From: Paenibacillus sp. BIC5C1
Lineage (GTDB): Bacteria; Bacillota; Bacilli; Paenibacillales; Paenibacillaceae
NCBI RefSeq assembly: GCF_032399705.1
Contig: NZ_CP135922.1
Span: forward strand, 6,882,001-6,946,000
DNA: 64,000 nucleotides
Direction: 5' to 3'
The notes under the pieces are model-generated. The model worked only from the letters and a program-made list of their open reading frames with translations, did not search any database and was not told where the DNA came from. How positions within the stretch are numbered: position 1 is the stretch's first letter; each line of letters starts with the position of its first letter. Of this stretch, positions 44,673 to 53,635 are shown in pieces. The position numbers and the translations under genes were made by a program.

Positions 44673-46955
44673 ATGCGCAAATTTTCGCCGAAACGTTACG
44701 CCGGATGGCCCTTATCATTCCTCTTATGTGCTTCCATCCTCTTCGCACCTTTTGCCTCCACTCCGGCTCAGGCTGCTGAAGCAAACAAGGAAACCAAGAT
44801 TACGTTGCTGGGAACATCGGATATTCATGGCCGATTTATGCCGTGGGACTATGCTCTGGACGGTCCGAATCCGACAGGCAGCATGACGCAGTTGTACACG
44901 ATCGTGAAAAAAGTACGTGCTGAGAATCCAAATACGATTCTGTTGGACGCAGGCGACATGATTCAGGACAACTCGGCTGAACTGTTCAACGATCAACCTC
45001 AATCTCCCATGATGGTCGCAATGAACGAAATGAAATATGACGCATGGGTTATGGGAAATCATGAATTTAACTTTGGATTGGACGTATTAGAGAAGATTTC
45101 CTCACAGTTCAAGGGACAACCCTTGGTAGGTAACATTTTCAAAGAAAACGGCGACCGCTACATGCCTGCCTATACGATTATTGAGAAAGACGGTATCAAG
45201 GTTGGTGTCATCGGAATGAACACACCTATGATTACCGAGTTCGAGAAAGGTACGGATCACCTTGACGGCATCATTGTCAAAGATCCTGTAGAAGAGACCA
45301 AGAAGGCCATCGCTGAGCTGAAAGGCAAAGTGGACGTTATGGTTGGACTCATGCATATGGGACTGGATAACGAGAACGGGAACCCGGGCACCGGGGTTAC
45401 GGATATCGCCAATGCCAACCCGGAGCTGGCTGCCATTTTTGCCGGACACATGCATACGCTGATTGAATCCCAAACGGTTAACGGCGTATTGATCTCCGAA
45501 CCGAACAAATATGGTTCACACATTTCACGGATTGACCTCACGTTTGCCAAAGAAGGCGACAAGGTTGTACTGAAAAGCAAGGAAGCACAAGCACTCGCTG
45601 TAAAAGCAGCTGATGGCTCTTATGAAGTGTCCGATCCCGGACTGGAAGATACACTGCATCCGTTCCACGAGTTCGCTCGTGCCGATGCCAACATTGAAGT
45701 AGCCGAACTAAAAGGAACCAACCTGGTACCGGCTGATGAGATCAAAGGCATTCCTGCTGTACAGATTCAGGAGACACCACTCTCTGACTTCTTCACTGAA
45801 GTCATGCTGCATTATAGCGATGCCGACGTAGTCGCGCACCAGATCGATAACGATAAGGCCAAGCTGGATGTCGGACCGATCAAGAAAAAGGATATTGCGT
45901 TCAACTACCAATATACCTTTGGTGAAGTAACCGTATATGAAGTGACCGGACGTGATCTGAAGGATTACATGGAATGGTCTGCGGGTTATTTTAACTCCAC
46001 ACGTCCTGGTGATGTGACGATCAGTTTTGATCCGAAACGACGTGCTTCCAAATACAGCACCGACGATTTCTTCGGCGGAGTTACGTATGAGATTGACCTG
46101 ACCAAACCTTACGGCAGTCGGATTACGAACCTCAAATACAGCAATGGCACAGTGGTCAAAGAAGAAGATACACTCAAGCTCGGTATGAATGCCTACCGGA
46201 TGGAAGCCCTGATCGCCAAAGGTGGGGCACTGGAAGGGCGTAAGTTCAAACAATTGTGGTCCTCCAAGGATGCTTCGGCATTTGGCGAGATTCAAGGTAC
46301 GATTCGTAATCTGTCCATTGCTTATCTCAAAGACGTGATGAACGGCGTCTACGAACCGAAAATCCAGCACAACTGGAAAATCACCGGTGTTGATCTGACA
46401 GCACCTGCACGTGCAGATATCGTAGAGCTGATTAATGATGGCATCCTGTCTGTTCCGACAACGGAAGATGGCAAGTATACCAATATTGCGTCCATTAACA
46501 TTTTGGATGCAGTGACTGAAGAAGAAATGACTGTACTTGCCACTAAAGCAAACGTAAGTATCGCGAAATTCTCTGGCGTGAAAACCAAAGGTGAGTTCTA
46601 TCAAGAGCTGAATAAAGCTCGCAAGGCGTCCACCGGCAGTGGTGAGGAAGAGACATCACCTGAGAAGCCCACAACACCAACGGTACCGAAGCCAGACACA
46701 TCGAAACCCGACAAACCATCGACATCACCAAGTACAAGTAAACCGGGTACCGTCGTTAAAGGTAAACAAGCCAAGGTTACTGCGAACTACCTGAACGTGC
46801 GCGCCAGCGCTTCATCCAAAGCCAAAGTAGTTGCTGCCGTACCGAAAGGCACCGTCCTTGAGGTAATCAGTACAGATAAATACGGTTGGGTTAAAGTGAA
46901 ACTGGATGGACGCGTAGCTTATGTCTACGGAAAATATGTAAGCATGCTGAAATAG
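44673..46955 (+). CDS. Secreted 2',3'-cyclic phosphodiesterase/5'-nucleotidase with SH3 domain
   Basis: A 760-residue exported enzyme. Signal peptide at about 1-35, ending FASTPAQA. The metallophosphatase domain (about 40-330) has TSDIHGRF, DAGDMIQDN, MGNHEFNFG, GLMHMG and AGHMHT. The 5'-nucleotidase C-terminal domain (about 380-590) has NDKAKLDVG and FGEVTVYEVTG. A Pro/Thr/Lys-rich linker (about 665-695) leads to a bacterial SH3 domain (ANYLNVRASASSKAKVV) that likely binds the wall. It recovers phosphate and nucleosides from extracellular nucleotides. GGGAGA lies upstream of the ATG at 44673. Confidence 0.92.
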   Translation: MRKFSPKRYAGWPLSFLLCASILFAPFASTPAQAAEANKETKITLLGTSDIHGRFMPWDYALDGPNPTGSMTQLYTIVKKVRAENPNTILLDAGDMIQDNSAELFNDQPQSPMMVAMNEMKYDAWVMGNHEFNFGLDVLEKISSQFKGQPLVGNIFKENGDRYMPAYTIIEKDGIKVGVIGMNTPMITEFEKGTDHLDGIIVKDPVEETKKAIAELKGKVDVMVGLMHMGLDNENGNPGTGVTDIANANPELAAIFAGHMHTLIESQTVNGVLISEPNKYGSHISRIDLTFAKEGDKVVLKSKEAQALAVKAADGSYEVSDPGLEDTLHPFHEFARADANIEVAELKGTNLVPADEIKGIPAVQIQETPLSDFFTEVMLHYSDADVVAHQIDNDKAKLDVGPIKKKDIAFNYQYTFGEVTVYEVTGRDLKDYMEWSAGYFNSTRPGDVTISFDPKRRASKYSTDDFFGGVTYEIDLTKPYGSRITNLKYSNGTVVKEEDTLKLGMNAYRMEALIAKGGALEGRKFKQLWSSKDASAFGEIQGTIRNLSIAYLKDVMNGVYEPKIQHNWKITGVDLTAPARADIVELINDGILSVPTTEDGKYTNIASINILDAVTEEEMTVLATKANVSIAKFSGVKTKGEFYQELNKARKASTGSGEEETSPEKPTTPTVPKPDTSKPDKPSTSPSTSKPGTVVKGKQAKVTANYLNVRASASSKAKVVAAVPKGTVLEVISTDKYGWVKVKLDGRVAYVYGKYVSMLK

Positions 46956-46996
46956 AGTGCCAGTTGATGACTCTAGGTAATTAATCTATTCATAAG

Positions 46997-47034
46997 AAAG
47001 ACCTCCTCCACAATGCATGTGGAAGAGGTCTTTT
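46997..47034. terminator. Terminator of the 5'-nucleotidase gene
   Basis: AAAGACCTCCTCCAC pairs with GTGGAAGAGGTCTTT, followed by TTCTTTTTT. Confidence 0.85.
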
Positions 47035-47071
47035 CTTTTTTGGATTTTAGAGCCATACGTTACGTGTTCAT

Positions 47072-47767
47072 CTACTCCTGCGCCAAGCTTTGAACCTTTT
47101 TCACAAACTGCTCCAACTTGATTCCATTCGTTTGTTTGGTGAATTCAAGCGCCTCATTGGAGAACCCTTCGTAGGCAGAAAGGACATAATCCCCATCGAC
47201 GATATAGTACGTGCCATAACGAGAGGAGTAATAACCTCCACGTTGCTCGGACTCTACTCCCTTTTTGATTGCTGTAACTATTCTCTGACCAGGCATAAGT
47301 TTTGGATCGAGCGCCGCAAACGCTGCGTTATAGAACAGAAATGTTTCCTTGGCTACATCTTCTCCTACAATTACTTCGTGCACCTTTACCTCGTAAGAGA
47401 CGAACTCAGCTTCGTAGGGAGTCATTCCCGTAGTCTCCTGCTTTTCTGCCATTTTTCGTTCGGGTGTATCTGGTTCAGTAGTTATCACCATCCTGAAATT
47501 CGGAAGAACGCTCACAACCTCTGCCACAACAACTGCATCTGCGAAGTCCATGATCTTTCTAAAGGTCACTTTTTTCATCCATGGAGTCACGAGAGACTGT
47601 GGCGATAATGGGTAGTCCTCCCTCAGTTCCTGTAACCGTTCCTGGGAGAGAACATCTACAAAATCTGATTCATCATCAGCTGAGTTAGAAAAAGGGGCCG
47701 AGCAACCCAGTAGACCAAATGTTAACGTGATTGCAAACAACCAACACATTACACGAAGTTGTGTCAC
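47072..47767 (-). CDS. Lipoprotein of unknown function
   Basis: A 231-residue protein with a lipobox FGLLGC (cysteine at about 22). The mature part contains ADAVVVAEVVSVLPNF, a pattern seen in small Bacillales lipoproteins that resemble beta-barrel-like (OB-type) domains, and YEVKVHEVIVGED. GTG start with GGAGGAGAAGG upstream. It is membrane-anchored; role unknown. Confidence 0.75.
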   Translation of the reverse strand: MTQLRVMCWLFAITLTFGLLGCSAPFSNSADDESDFVDVLSQERLQELREDYPLSPQSLVTPWMKKVTFRKIMDFADAVVVAEVVSVLPNFRMVITTEPDTPERKMAEKQETTGMTPYEAEFVSYEVKVHEVIVGEDVAKETFLFYNAAFAALDPKLMPGQRIVTAIKKGVESEQRGGYYSSRYGTYYIVDGDYVLSAYEGFSNEALEFTKQTNGIKLEQFVKKVQSLAQE

Positions 47768-47803
47768 GCACCCTTCTCCTCCCTAGAGTTCTATCACCTT
47801 ATA

Positions 47804-48742
47804 TTAATCCCGCTTAACGTCCCAGCTCGCAAGCATGCCTTTCGCCATTTCCATATTGGATTCTTCGCCGGTGATTAACGCAAACTGAGCAACGATTGCC
47901 GGGTATGCCGCCCACTGCTCCCGAATATGCTCTAACATCCGAGGCCACACCCTTCCCCCTGCCTTCTCATAGCGATTGAGCAAATCCCGCAAGCCCTCCT
48001 CTTCGAAGAGCGCATAATAGATAACAAAATCCTTACCCGGGTCTGCAATCTCCGCCTCCGTCCAATCAATCAGCCCGGTAACCTGCTGGGCATCGTCGAC
48101 GATAATATGCGGAGGATGCAGATCACCGTGATTGAACGTCGAATGTTCAGGCCAATAGCTGTCCGTCGTCAGCCACGCTTCCCACCGACTGGCCAGTTGA
48201 TCCGGCACCTCAAATCTTTGTTTGATCTCTTCAATATTGGCTGCAAAAGCTTTACGAGCTTCTGTAGGCGTCTTGCTGCGCACGCCGCCCTTTACCGCCT
48301 CATCAGGATCAATGTTGTGCAATGCGGCAAGTGTAGCAGCAAGCGAATCGAAGAAATCATCGGATAAGCTTTCCTGCGCAAATCGCCATGCGTACCCTCC
48401 CCCTGCCGGATCAACGATCGCAATCGGTTCTCCATCAAGTAAAGGATAAGCGATCAGTTCCGGCGTACAAATCCGCCACACCGGTACCTCTACCGGTAGA
48501 TGGCTTTTTACAACCTCCAGTACCTTACGCTCATTTTCAGCCCGTTCCCATACATCCTCACGCCGTGGCTGGCGCAGTATCCACTGTTGTCCCTGTTCAT
48601 CGGTGGCAAACGCTACCCGAAAGTCCATACCGGATTCATTCATTTTCATGGATTCCTCAGCAATATGAAGTCCGTTCTTTGCAGCTAAAGTTGTTAGTTC
48701 CTTTTGAAATTCTATATGCTCATTCACGTTCGATTTTGTCAT
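47804..48742 (-). CDS. mph: Macrolide 2'-phosphotransferase (Mph-like)
   Basis: A 312-residue protein kinase-like phosphotransferase. The catalytic loop reads FNHGDLHPPHIIVDD and the metal-binding aspartate is in VTGLIDWTEAEIADP; YPLLDGEPI and the N-terminal FRVAFATDEQGQQWILRQPRRED fit the Mph family. It would inactivate macrolides by phosphorylating the 2'-hydroxyl of desosamine, using GTP or ATP. The ATG at 48742 has GGGGAG eight bases upstream. A long leader with a peptide ORF and a terminator suggests drug-inducible expression. No mobile element flanks it, so it looks intrinsic. Confidence 0.88.
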   Translation of the reverse strand: MTKSNVNEHIEFQKELTTLAAKNGLHIAEESMKMNESGMDFRVAFATDEQGQQWILRQPRREDVWERAENERKVLEVVKSHLPVEVPVWRICTPELIAYPLLDGEPIAIVDPAGGGYAWRFAQESLSDDFFDSLAATLAALHNIDPDEAVKGGVRSKTPTEARKAFAANIEEIKQRFEVPDQLASRWEAWLTTDSYWPEHSTFNHGDLHPPHIIVDDAQQVTGLIDWTEAEIADPGKDFVIYYALFEEEGLRDLLNRYEKAGGRVWPRMLEHIREQWAAYPAIVAQFALITGEESNMEMAKGMLASWDVKRD

Positions 48743-48772
48743 TTCAGGATCTCCCCTTTTCCTCAATAAAAT

Positions 48773-48943
48773 AAAAAACACAGACATCCATGCCTGTGCA
48801 GTTCATTTTGGATATGGGGTGTACCTGAATGCTCGCCAAAAAATAGTAGTACATTAAAGAACCACTCTAGACGAGCGTTTCTTTAATGACTAGCGGCATA
48901 CGTATAAATAGGCAAACCGATCCCGATGAGCTGCACACAGGCA
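48773..48943 (-). promoter_or_regulatory. Attenuator-like leader of the macrolide phosphotransferase
   Basis: A terminator hairpin (arms 48779-48787 and 48790-48798) with six U at 48773-48778 lies 30 bases before the mph start codon. Its 5' arm (minus strand CTGCACAGGCA, 48791-48801) can instead pair with TGCCTGTGTGCAG inside the leader ORF (48931-48943). A second perfect ten-base inverted repeat (48852-48861, 48879-48888) spans the leader ORF's end, and its inner part can alternatively pair with GGCGAGC (48829-48836 region). These competing structures suit transcription attenuation. Confidence 0.72.
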
Positions 48944-48977
48944 GAAATACAGCAAGCGCAAACAAATGTTTCGCCAT
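48867..48977 (-). CDS. Leader peptide of the macrolide phosphotransferase gene
   Basis: A 36-residue ORF beginning MAKHLFALAVFLPVC and ending RMPLVIKETLV, with GGAG five bases before the ATG. Its coding sequence contains both an antiterminator-like segment and one arm of the hairpin that spans its stop codon. Leader ORFs of this kind sense ribosome-targeting drugs through stalling. The peptide does not contain the IFVI motif of ErmC-type leaders, so the arrest motif, if any, is not known. Confidence 0.65.
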   Translation of the reverse strand: MAKHLFALAVFLPVCSSSGSVCLFIRMPLVIKETLV

Positions 48978-49170
48978 ACTATCTCCATCGGATAAAATTT
49001 GCCACACGTATCCCTCCGTTCCGTAAGTTAAACATATGTTAACATATTCCATTTTCTAGTTCCAGCTTAAATAGTGCTTTATTGTTATTTTTTCAGCGAT
49101 ATGTAGGAACCTTGGTAGCTCAAAAACCGTCATACGTATAGAACCATTAAAAGGATGAGGTGAGCAACGA

Positions 49171-49530
49171 ATGTCCATTGTGCAAAAATTATCCCTACTG
49201 CCGCTCATTTTGCTTCTGTTAACGCTAGGATGCTCAGAAGAATCAGCAGAAAAGGAGGAGGGGAAAGCTCCTGTTAGCGGAGTGATCACAGATTTTGTTG
49301 AAGAAACGGGACAGGTCCTCATCGATAATGAAGAAAATAGCGGTGTTGGATCAGGCCCCATCTTCATTTCACTTCATACGAACGCGGAACTTATCATCAA
49401 TGGTGAAACCGTTGCTGCCCGTTTGGATGGAACATTGGTTGGACACCGAGCTGAAGTGTGGACAGGCCCGTCTATCGCCCAATCCTTTCCCCCGCAGACC
49501 ACAGCCTTGAAGATGGTTATTTATGAATAG
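49171..49530 (+). CDS. Small lipoprotein, DUF3221-like
   Basis: A 119-residue protein with a lipobox LTLGC (cysteine at about 21). The mature part is a small beta-barrel-like domain (SGVITDFVEETGQVLIDNEE, HRAEVWTGPSIAQSFPPQT) resembling DUF3221/DUF3221-type lipoproteins of Bacillales. GAGGTGA lies upstream. It should be anchored outside the cytoplasmic membrane; function unknown. Confidence 0.75.
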   Translation: MSIVQKLSLLPLILLLLTLGCSEESAEKEEGKAPVSGVITDFVEETGQVLIDNEENSGVGSGPIFISLHTNAELIINGETVAARLDGTLVGHRAEVWTGPSIAQSFPPQTTALKMVIYE

Positions 49531-49552
49531 AGAATATAGCTAAGATACATTT

Positions 49553-49568
49553 CGTTTCACGTGGAACG
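49553..49568 (-). promoter_or_regulatory. parS-like ParB/Spo0J binding site
   Basis: The minus strand reads CGTTCCACGTGAAACG, sharing the 14-base core GTTCCACGTGAAAC with the site at 6434 and matching the parS consensus except at the two outermost bases. It is intergenic and oriented the same way as the first site. Confidence 0.8.
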
Positions 49569-49817
49569 CTTTGATACAGCTTCCTCCTTCGGAAGATATG
49601 CAATTTCCATAAGTACAGCCGTACAATTCCCTCGAAAAAAGAAGTTTGGCAGCATTAATCTGAATGCTCATAGCAATTACTCCGTTAGCGCACCCCTATA
49701 TAGAGTATAATAAAGAGGTATACGATAAATGTACGGTGCAATGCTTGTATGTAAGCATATTGCATAATGCAATTCCAAAATTCCCTGTATTCAAAACTAA
49801 CGTAAAAGAGGTTAACG

Positions 49818-51263
49818 ATGAGTAAGCAACAATTTAAAGATTATGGACTTGGCGAAGAAATCGTAAAAGCGCTGGATAGCCTTGGGTATGAAACCCCAAC
49901 GGAGGTTCAAACCAAAGTAATTCCAGTAGCCCTTGAAAATAAAGATCTTGTGGTTAAATCCCAAACAGGCAGCGGGAAAACAGCCGCCTACGGCATTCCA
50001 GTCTGTGAGCTGGTAGATTGGAACGAAAATAAACCGCAGGCTTTGATTCTCACGCCAACCCGCGAGTTGGCTTTGCAAGTGAACGAAGATATTACCAATA
50101 TCGGACGCTTTAAGCGTATTAAAGCAACCGCACTATACGGTCAGTCTCCTTTTCATGTTCAAAAAGCCGAATTAAAACAAAGAACGCATGTCGCTGTAGG
50201 CACACCGGGACGGGTACTGGACCATATCGAACGCGGCACCCTGCCGCTGGATCGGATCTCATACCTTGTCATTGACGAGGCGGATGAGATGCTGAATATG
50301 GGCTTCATCGAGACGGTGCAATCCATTATTCAAGCACTGCCTAGCGAGCGAGTGACGATGTTATTTTCCGCGACGTTCCCTGAAGATGTAGCCAAGCTGT
50401 CACGTAAATACATGAACAATCCGGTCGAGATTGAGATCAAAGCAAGTGGTCTTACAACAGCCACGATTGAACATGCCGTGATTCACGTGCCAGAGGTGAA
50501 CAAAACAGCACTGCTTCAGGACTTGTTCATTGTTGAAAATCCAGATAGCTGTATCGTGTTCTGTCGTACGCAGGAGAACGTGGATAAACTGTTCCGGGTC
50601 ATGGCTGACCTCGATTATCCAGCGGATCGCATCCACGGAGGCATGGAACAAGATGAGCGCATCGAAGTGATGAATGCATTCAGAAGAGGACAATTCCGTT
50701 ATCTGATTGCAACAGATGTAGCCGCGCGCGGGATTGATATCACGAATATTACCCATGTCATCAACTACGATATCCCTTTGGAAAAAGAAGGATATGTTCA
50801 CCGTACAGGTCGTACGGGTCGCGCAGGGAAAACAGGCAAAGCCTTTACCTTGGTTACCCCGAAGGATGGGAGACGTCTGGCCGAGATCGAATCTTATATC
50901 GGATTTGCAATTCCTGTCGTGAAAGCTCCTTCCGAGGAAGCTGTTGACCGTCGTCGGGAAGAGTTCGAGAAGCGTTTGAAGATCGTGCCTGAACGCAAAA
51001 AGGACAAGCGTGAACAGTTGAACCAACAGATCATGAAGCTGAACTTCAACGGAGGCAAGAAAAAGAAACTCCGTGCGGTAGACTTCGTGGGCACCATCGC
51101 CAAGATTGAAGGCGTCACTGCAGACGACATCGGGATTATTACCATTCTGGATAATGTAACCGATGTGGAAATTCTGAATGGCAAAGGCCCGCTCGTGCTT
51201 GAGGTTATGCAAACTACAACGATAAAACGTATGCAGCTCAAGGTTCGCAAAGGTCATAAATAG
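49818..51263 (+). CDS. dbpA: DEAD-box RNA helicase DbpA/YxiN
   Basis: A 481-residue helicase. Motif I is [12 protein letters not shown], Ia PTRELALQ, Ib [37 protein letters not shown] and [12 protein letters not shown]. The last 75 residues form the DbpA RNA-binding domain ([20 protein letters not shown]) that targets hairpin 92 of 23S rRNA, so it works in large-subunit assembly. AGAGG lies upstream of the ATG. The 5' leader contains two small hairpins (49741-49758 and 49759-49773) after a TATAAT box near 49703. Confidence 0.94.
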   Translation: MSKQQFKDYGLGEEIVKALDSLGYETPTEVQTKVIPVALENKDLVVKSQTGSGKTAAYGIPVCELVDWNENKPQALILTPTRELALQVNEDITNIGRFKRIKATALYGQSPFHVQKAELKQRTHVAVGTPGRVLDHIERGTLPLDRISYLVIDEADEMLNMGFIETVQSIIQALPSERVTMLFSATFPEDVAKLSRKYMNNPVEIEIKASGLTTATIEHAVIHVPEVNKTALLQDLFIVENPDSCIVFCRTQENVDKLFRVMADLDYPADRIHGGMEQDERIEVMNAFRRGQFRYLIATDVAARGIDITNITHVINYDIPLEKEGYVHRTGRTGRAGKTGKAFTLVTPKDGRRLAEIESYIGFAIPVVKAPSEEAVDRRREEFEKRLKIVPERKKDKREQLNQQIMKLNFNGGKKKKLRAVDFVGTIAKIEGVTADDIGIITILDNVTDVEILNGKGPLVLEVMQTTTIKRMQLKVRKGHK

Positions 51264-51294
51264 GTTTTGAATCTGCTTAAATAGAATGTTATGC

Positions 51295-51338
51295 AAAAAG
51301 GGATAGTGGCTTATTTTATAAGTCTACTATCCTTTTTT
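51295..51338 (+). terminator. Terminator of dbpA
   Basis: A long stem around GGATAGTGGCTTA / TAAGTCTACTATCC is followed by seven T. Confidence 0.8.
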
Positions 51339-51458
51339 TATATATTGAAATGAGTTAAATGACTCGCTATCGCCGCTATATTCAGGATAAAGTTCCATTT
51401 GTTCATCAGGGTACGCATTGTTCACTTGTACAAGATTCCATTTTTATTACACTAAATA

Positions 51459-51473
51459 TGTAAACGCTTCACA
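51459..51473 (+). promoter_or_regulatory. cre-like site of the GH43 gene
   Basis: TGTAAACGCTTCACA resembles a cre box (TGTAAACG...ACA) but the right half carries one extra base relative to the symmetric consensus. Location 28 bases before the start codon of a secreted glycosidase fits CcpA control. Confidence 0.45.
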
Positions 51474-51500
51474 AAGGACCGATATTAGGAGGTGTGTGTA

Positions 51501-53369
51501 ATGGGCAACAGGAAAGCAGTATGGTTTCTGGTCTTCGCGCTCACGCTAACCATGTTTGGCCTTCATCCCGAACGGACCAGCGCGGCAAGCGTGAACATCA
51601 CCAACGGTTCCGATTGGCTGGATACCGCTGGCAACCCCATTCAGGCCAATAGCGGAAACATTCTGAAAGTCGGCAGTACGTATTATTGGTACGGCGAGCA
51701 TGCGGTCAGCGGCAAGTTTGACAGCGTTAATGTCTATACTTCCACCGATCTGAAGAACTGGACGTTCAGCAATGCTATTCTGACCAAGGATTCAGCCACC
51801 GAGCTGGCCTCCAGCAAAATCGAACGTCCCAAAGTCATCTACAACGCCGCCACAAAGCAGTATGTGTTATGGGCACATTACGAGAACGGTACAGATTACA
51901 ATCTGGGGCGGGTTGCGGTAGCAACGAGTAGCACACCAAACGGTAAATTCACGTATGAGGGAAGTTTTCGACCTTTGGATTATGAGTCACGCGACATGAC
52001 TGTTTTCGTAGATACAGACGGTACAGGTTATCTGATCACAGCATCCCGCAAGAATGGCGGAGCCAATGATACCATGGCTATTTTTAAAATGAACGCCAGC
52101 TATACCGGTGTGGAATCCTTTGTGGGTTGGCAATTCGAGAACGCCTATCGTGAAGCTCCTGCCGTTGTGAAAAAGGGCAATCGCTACTACCTCTTCACCT
52201 CCCAGGCTGCTGGCTGGTATCCGAATCAGGGCGCGTATGCAACCGCATCGTCCATGACAGGCACGTGGTCCGCTCTTACACCTTATGGAAACCCATCGGC
52301 CTTCGGCTCCCAGATCCATGATATTGCTACGATTACAGGCAGCAGCACCACATCCTATATTTATATGGGCGACCGATGGAATCCACTCAATCTTGGTGAA
52401 CATAAGCATATCTGGCTTCCTTTAACCCTGAATGATTCAAATGGAACCGCCTCACTGGAGTGGTACAAAGAGTGGAATATCGATGCTGTAACAGGCACGG
52501 TAACGCCCCCTTCTCTTGTTAATCACGCCCAAGGCAGAACAGCTACCGCCATCTCCACAGCCTCCGGCTCATCTGTATCCAATGTTAACGATGGCAACTA
52601 TCAGACTTCTTGGGCAGCATCGTCCAATACTTGGCCAGCTTGGTGGCAGGTCGATTTCGGTGCACCGAAGACCATCACGGAGATCGATATCTCCTGGTTT
52701 ATGTATAAAGGATCTGAGGGCTATTATAAGTACAAAATTGAGATCAGCAACGATGGCGTCAACTACTCCACCCTGGATCGAACCACTAATACCACCTATG
52801 GGTTTACGACCGACGCTGTACATTTTACCGCCCGTTATGTACGGATCAATATGGTCAACGCTGTCCTGTGGAACAATCCGGGTAACTGGTACACCCCAAC
52901 CCTGCATGAGGTCAAAATGTTAGGCCCAGCAACACCTGATGCGACAAATTACAGCCGATTTAGTTCCTTCAATTATCCGGATCGGTACATCCGTCATTCC
53001 AACTTCACTGCACGGATCGACGCCAACGTCTCACCTGTACTGGATTCCCAGTTGCGCGTTGTACCCGGCTTGGCCAGCTCTACAGGCATCTCACTGGAGT
53101 CCATCAACTTCCCTGGCTATTTCCTGAAACGCAATGCCAGCAACAAAATCGTACTTGAAGCGTACACGGATACCGACACCTACAAAGGAGATGCCACTTT
53201 CCTGAGCAGCCCCGGCTGGGCTGACAGCACCAAAGTATCGCTCCAATCGTACAGCCAGCCCGGATATTACATCCGGCATTACAACTATGTATTGCAGCTG
53301 GATGCCATCAATGCCTCCAGCAGCGCAACGGTGAAGGGTGACGCCACGTTTGGGCGAACTGATTTCTAA
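51501..53369 (+). CDS. Secreted GH43-like glycosidase with F5/8 type C and AbfB domains
   Basis: A 622-residue exported protein. Signal peptide at about 1-30. A five-bladed propeller like GH43 exo-galactanases follows (about 35-345), with YYWYGEHAVSGKFDSVNVYT, IERPKVIYNAATKQYVLW and a carboxylate in AYREAPAVVKKGNRYYLF. An F5/8 type C (CBM32) domain spans about 350-480 (SWAASSNTWPAWWQVDFG). The last 140 residues are an AbfB-like CBM42 domain (SRFSSFNYPDRYIRHSNFTA, INFPGYFLKRNA). It probably trims arabinose- or galactose-containing plant polysaccharides. AGGAGG lies eight bases before the ATG. Confidence 0.85.
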   Translation: MGNRKAVWFLVFALTLTMFGLHPERTSAASVNITNGSDWLDTAGNPIQANSGNILKVGSTYYWYGEHAVSGKFDSVNVYTSTDLKNWTFSNAILTKDSATELASSKIERPKVIYNAATKQYVLWAHYENGTDYNLGRVAVATSSTPNGKFTYEGSFRPLDYESRDMTVFVDTDGTGYLITASRKNGGANDTMAIFKMNASYTGVESFVGWQFENAYREAPAVVKKGNRYYLFTSQAAGWYPNQGAYATASSMTGTWSALTPYGNPSAFGSQIHDIATITGSSTTSYIYMGDRWNPLNLGEHKHIWLPLTLNDSNGTASLEWYKEWNIDAVTGTVTPPSLVNHAQGRTATAISTASGSSVSNVNDGNYQTSWAASSNTWPAWWQVDFGAPKTITEIDISWFMYKGSEGYYKYKIEISNDGVNYSTLDRTTNTTYGFTTDAVHFTARYVRINMVNAVLWNNPGNWYTPTLHEVKMLGPATPDATNYSRFSSFNYPDRYIRHSNFTARIDANVSPVLDSQLRVVPGLASSTGISLESINFPGYFLKRNASNKIVLEAYTDTDTYKGDATFLSSPGWADSTKVSLQSYSQPGYYIRHYNYVLQLDAINASSSATVKGDATFGRTDF

Positions 53370-53397
53370 TTGATTGAGCAGCCTGTGTCTAGATAAG

Positions 53398-53438
53398 GAG
53401 GCCGCTTCTTCAGGGATCTTGACTGAAGGAGCGACCTC
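53398..53438 (+). terminator. Terminator of the GH43-like gene
   Basis: GAGGCCGCTTCTTCAG pairs with CTGAAGGAGCGACCTC with small mismatches and is followed by TTTC. Confidence 0.65.
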
Positions 53439-53536
53439 TTTCAGGCGTCCACCATTGCAGTTACGAGCTAATTGAACCATGTATACATAAAGGTCGGGGT
53501 ATGTTATATTCGTCGTGAACTGATTTGGAGGGGATA

Positions 53537-53581
53537 ATGATGATTATCACAATTGCAACTGGACCCATTTTTGAAGGATAA
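53537..53581 (+). CDS. Leader peptide upstream of the GNAT gene
   Basis: A 14-residue ORF, MMIITIATGPIFEG, with GGAGGGG right before it. It ends 54 bases before the acetyltransferase start. Its last codons (GAAGGA, 53573-53578) can pair with TCCTTC at 53610-53615, which otherwise pairs with the acetyltransferase's own ribosome binding site. Confidence 0.55.
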   Translation: MMIITIATGPIFEG

Positions 53582-53609
53582 CGCCTAACCGGTCCCATAA
53601 CTGCGTGTT

Positions 53610-53625
53610 TCCTTCTCCATGAAGG
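53610..53625 (+). promoter_or_regulatory. Hairpin covering the ribosome binding site of the GNAT gene
   Basis: CCTTC (53611-53615) and GAAGG (53621-53625) form a small hairpin in which GAAGG is the ribosome binding site, ten bases before the ATG at 53636. Together with the leader ORF this suggests translational control. Confidence 0.5.
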
Positions 53626-53635
53626 TGTGAATCCC

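Noticed and set aside
45708..46604. Long antisense frame within the 5'-nucleotidase gene
   Set aside because: Composition is explained by codon bias of the sense gene; no ribosome binding site or protein motif.
50400..51296. Long antisense frame across dbpA
   Set aside because: The sense strand encodes all helicase motifs; the antisense frame has no domain.
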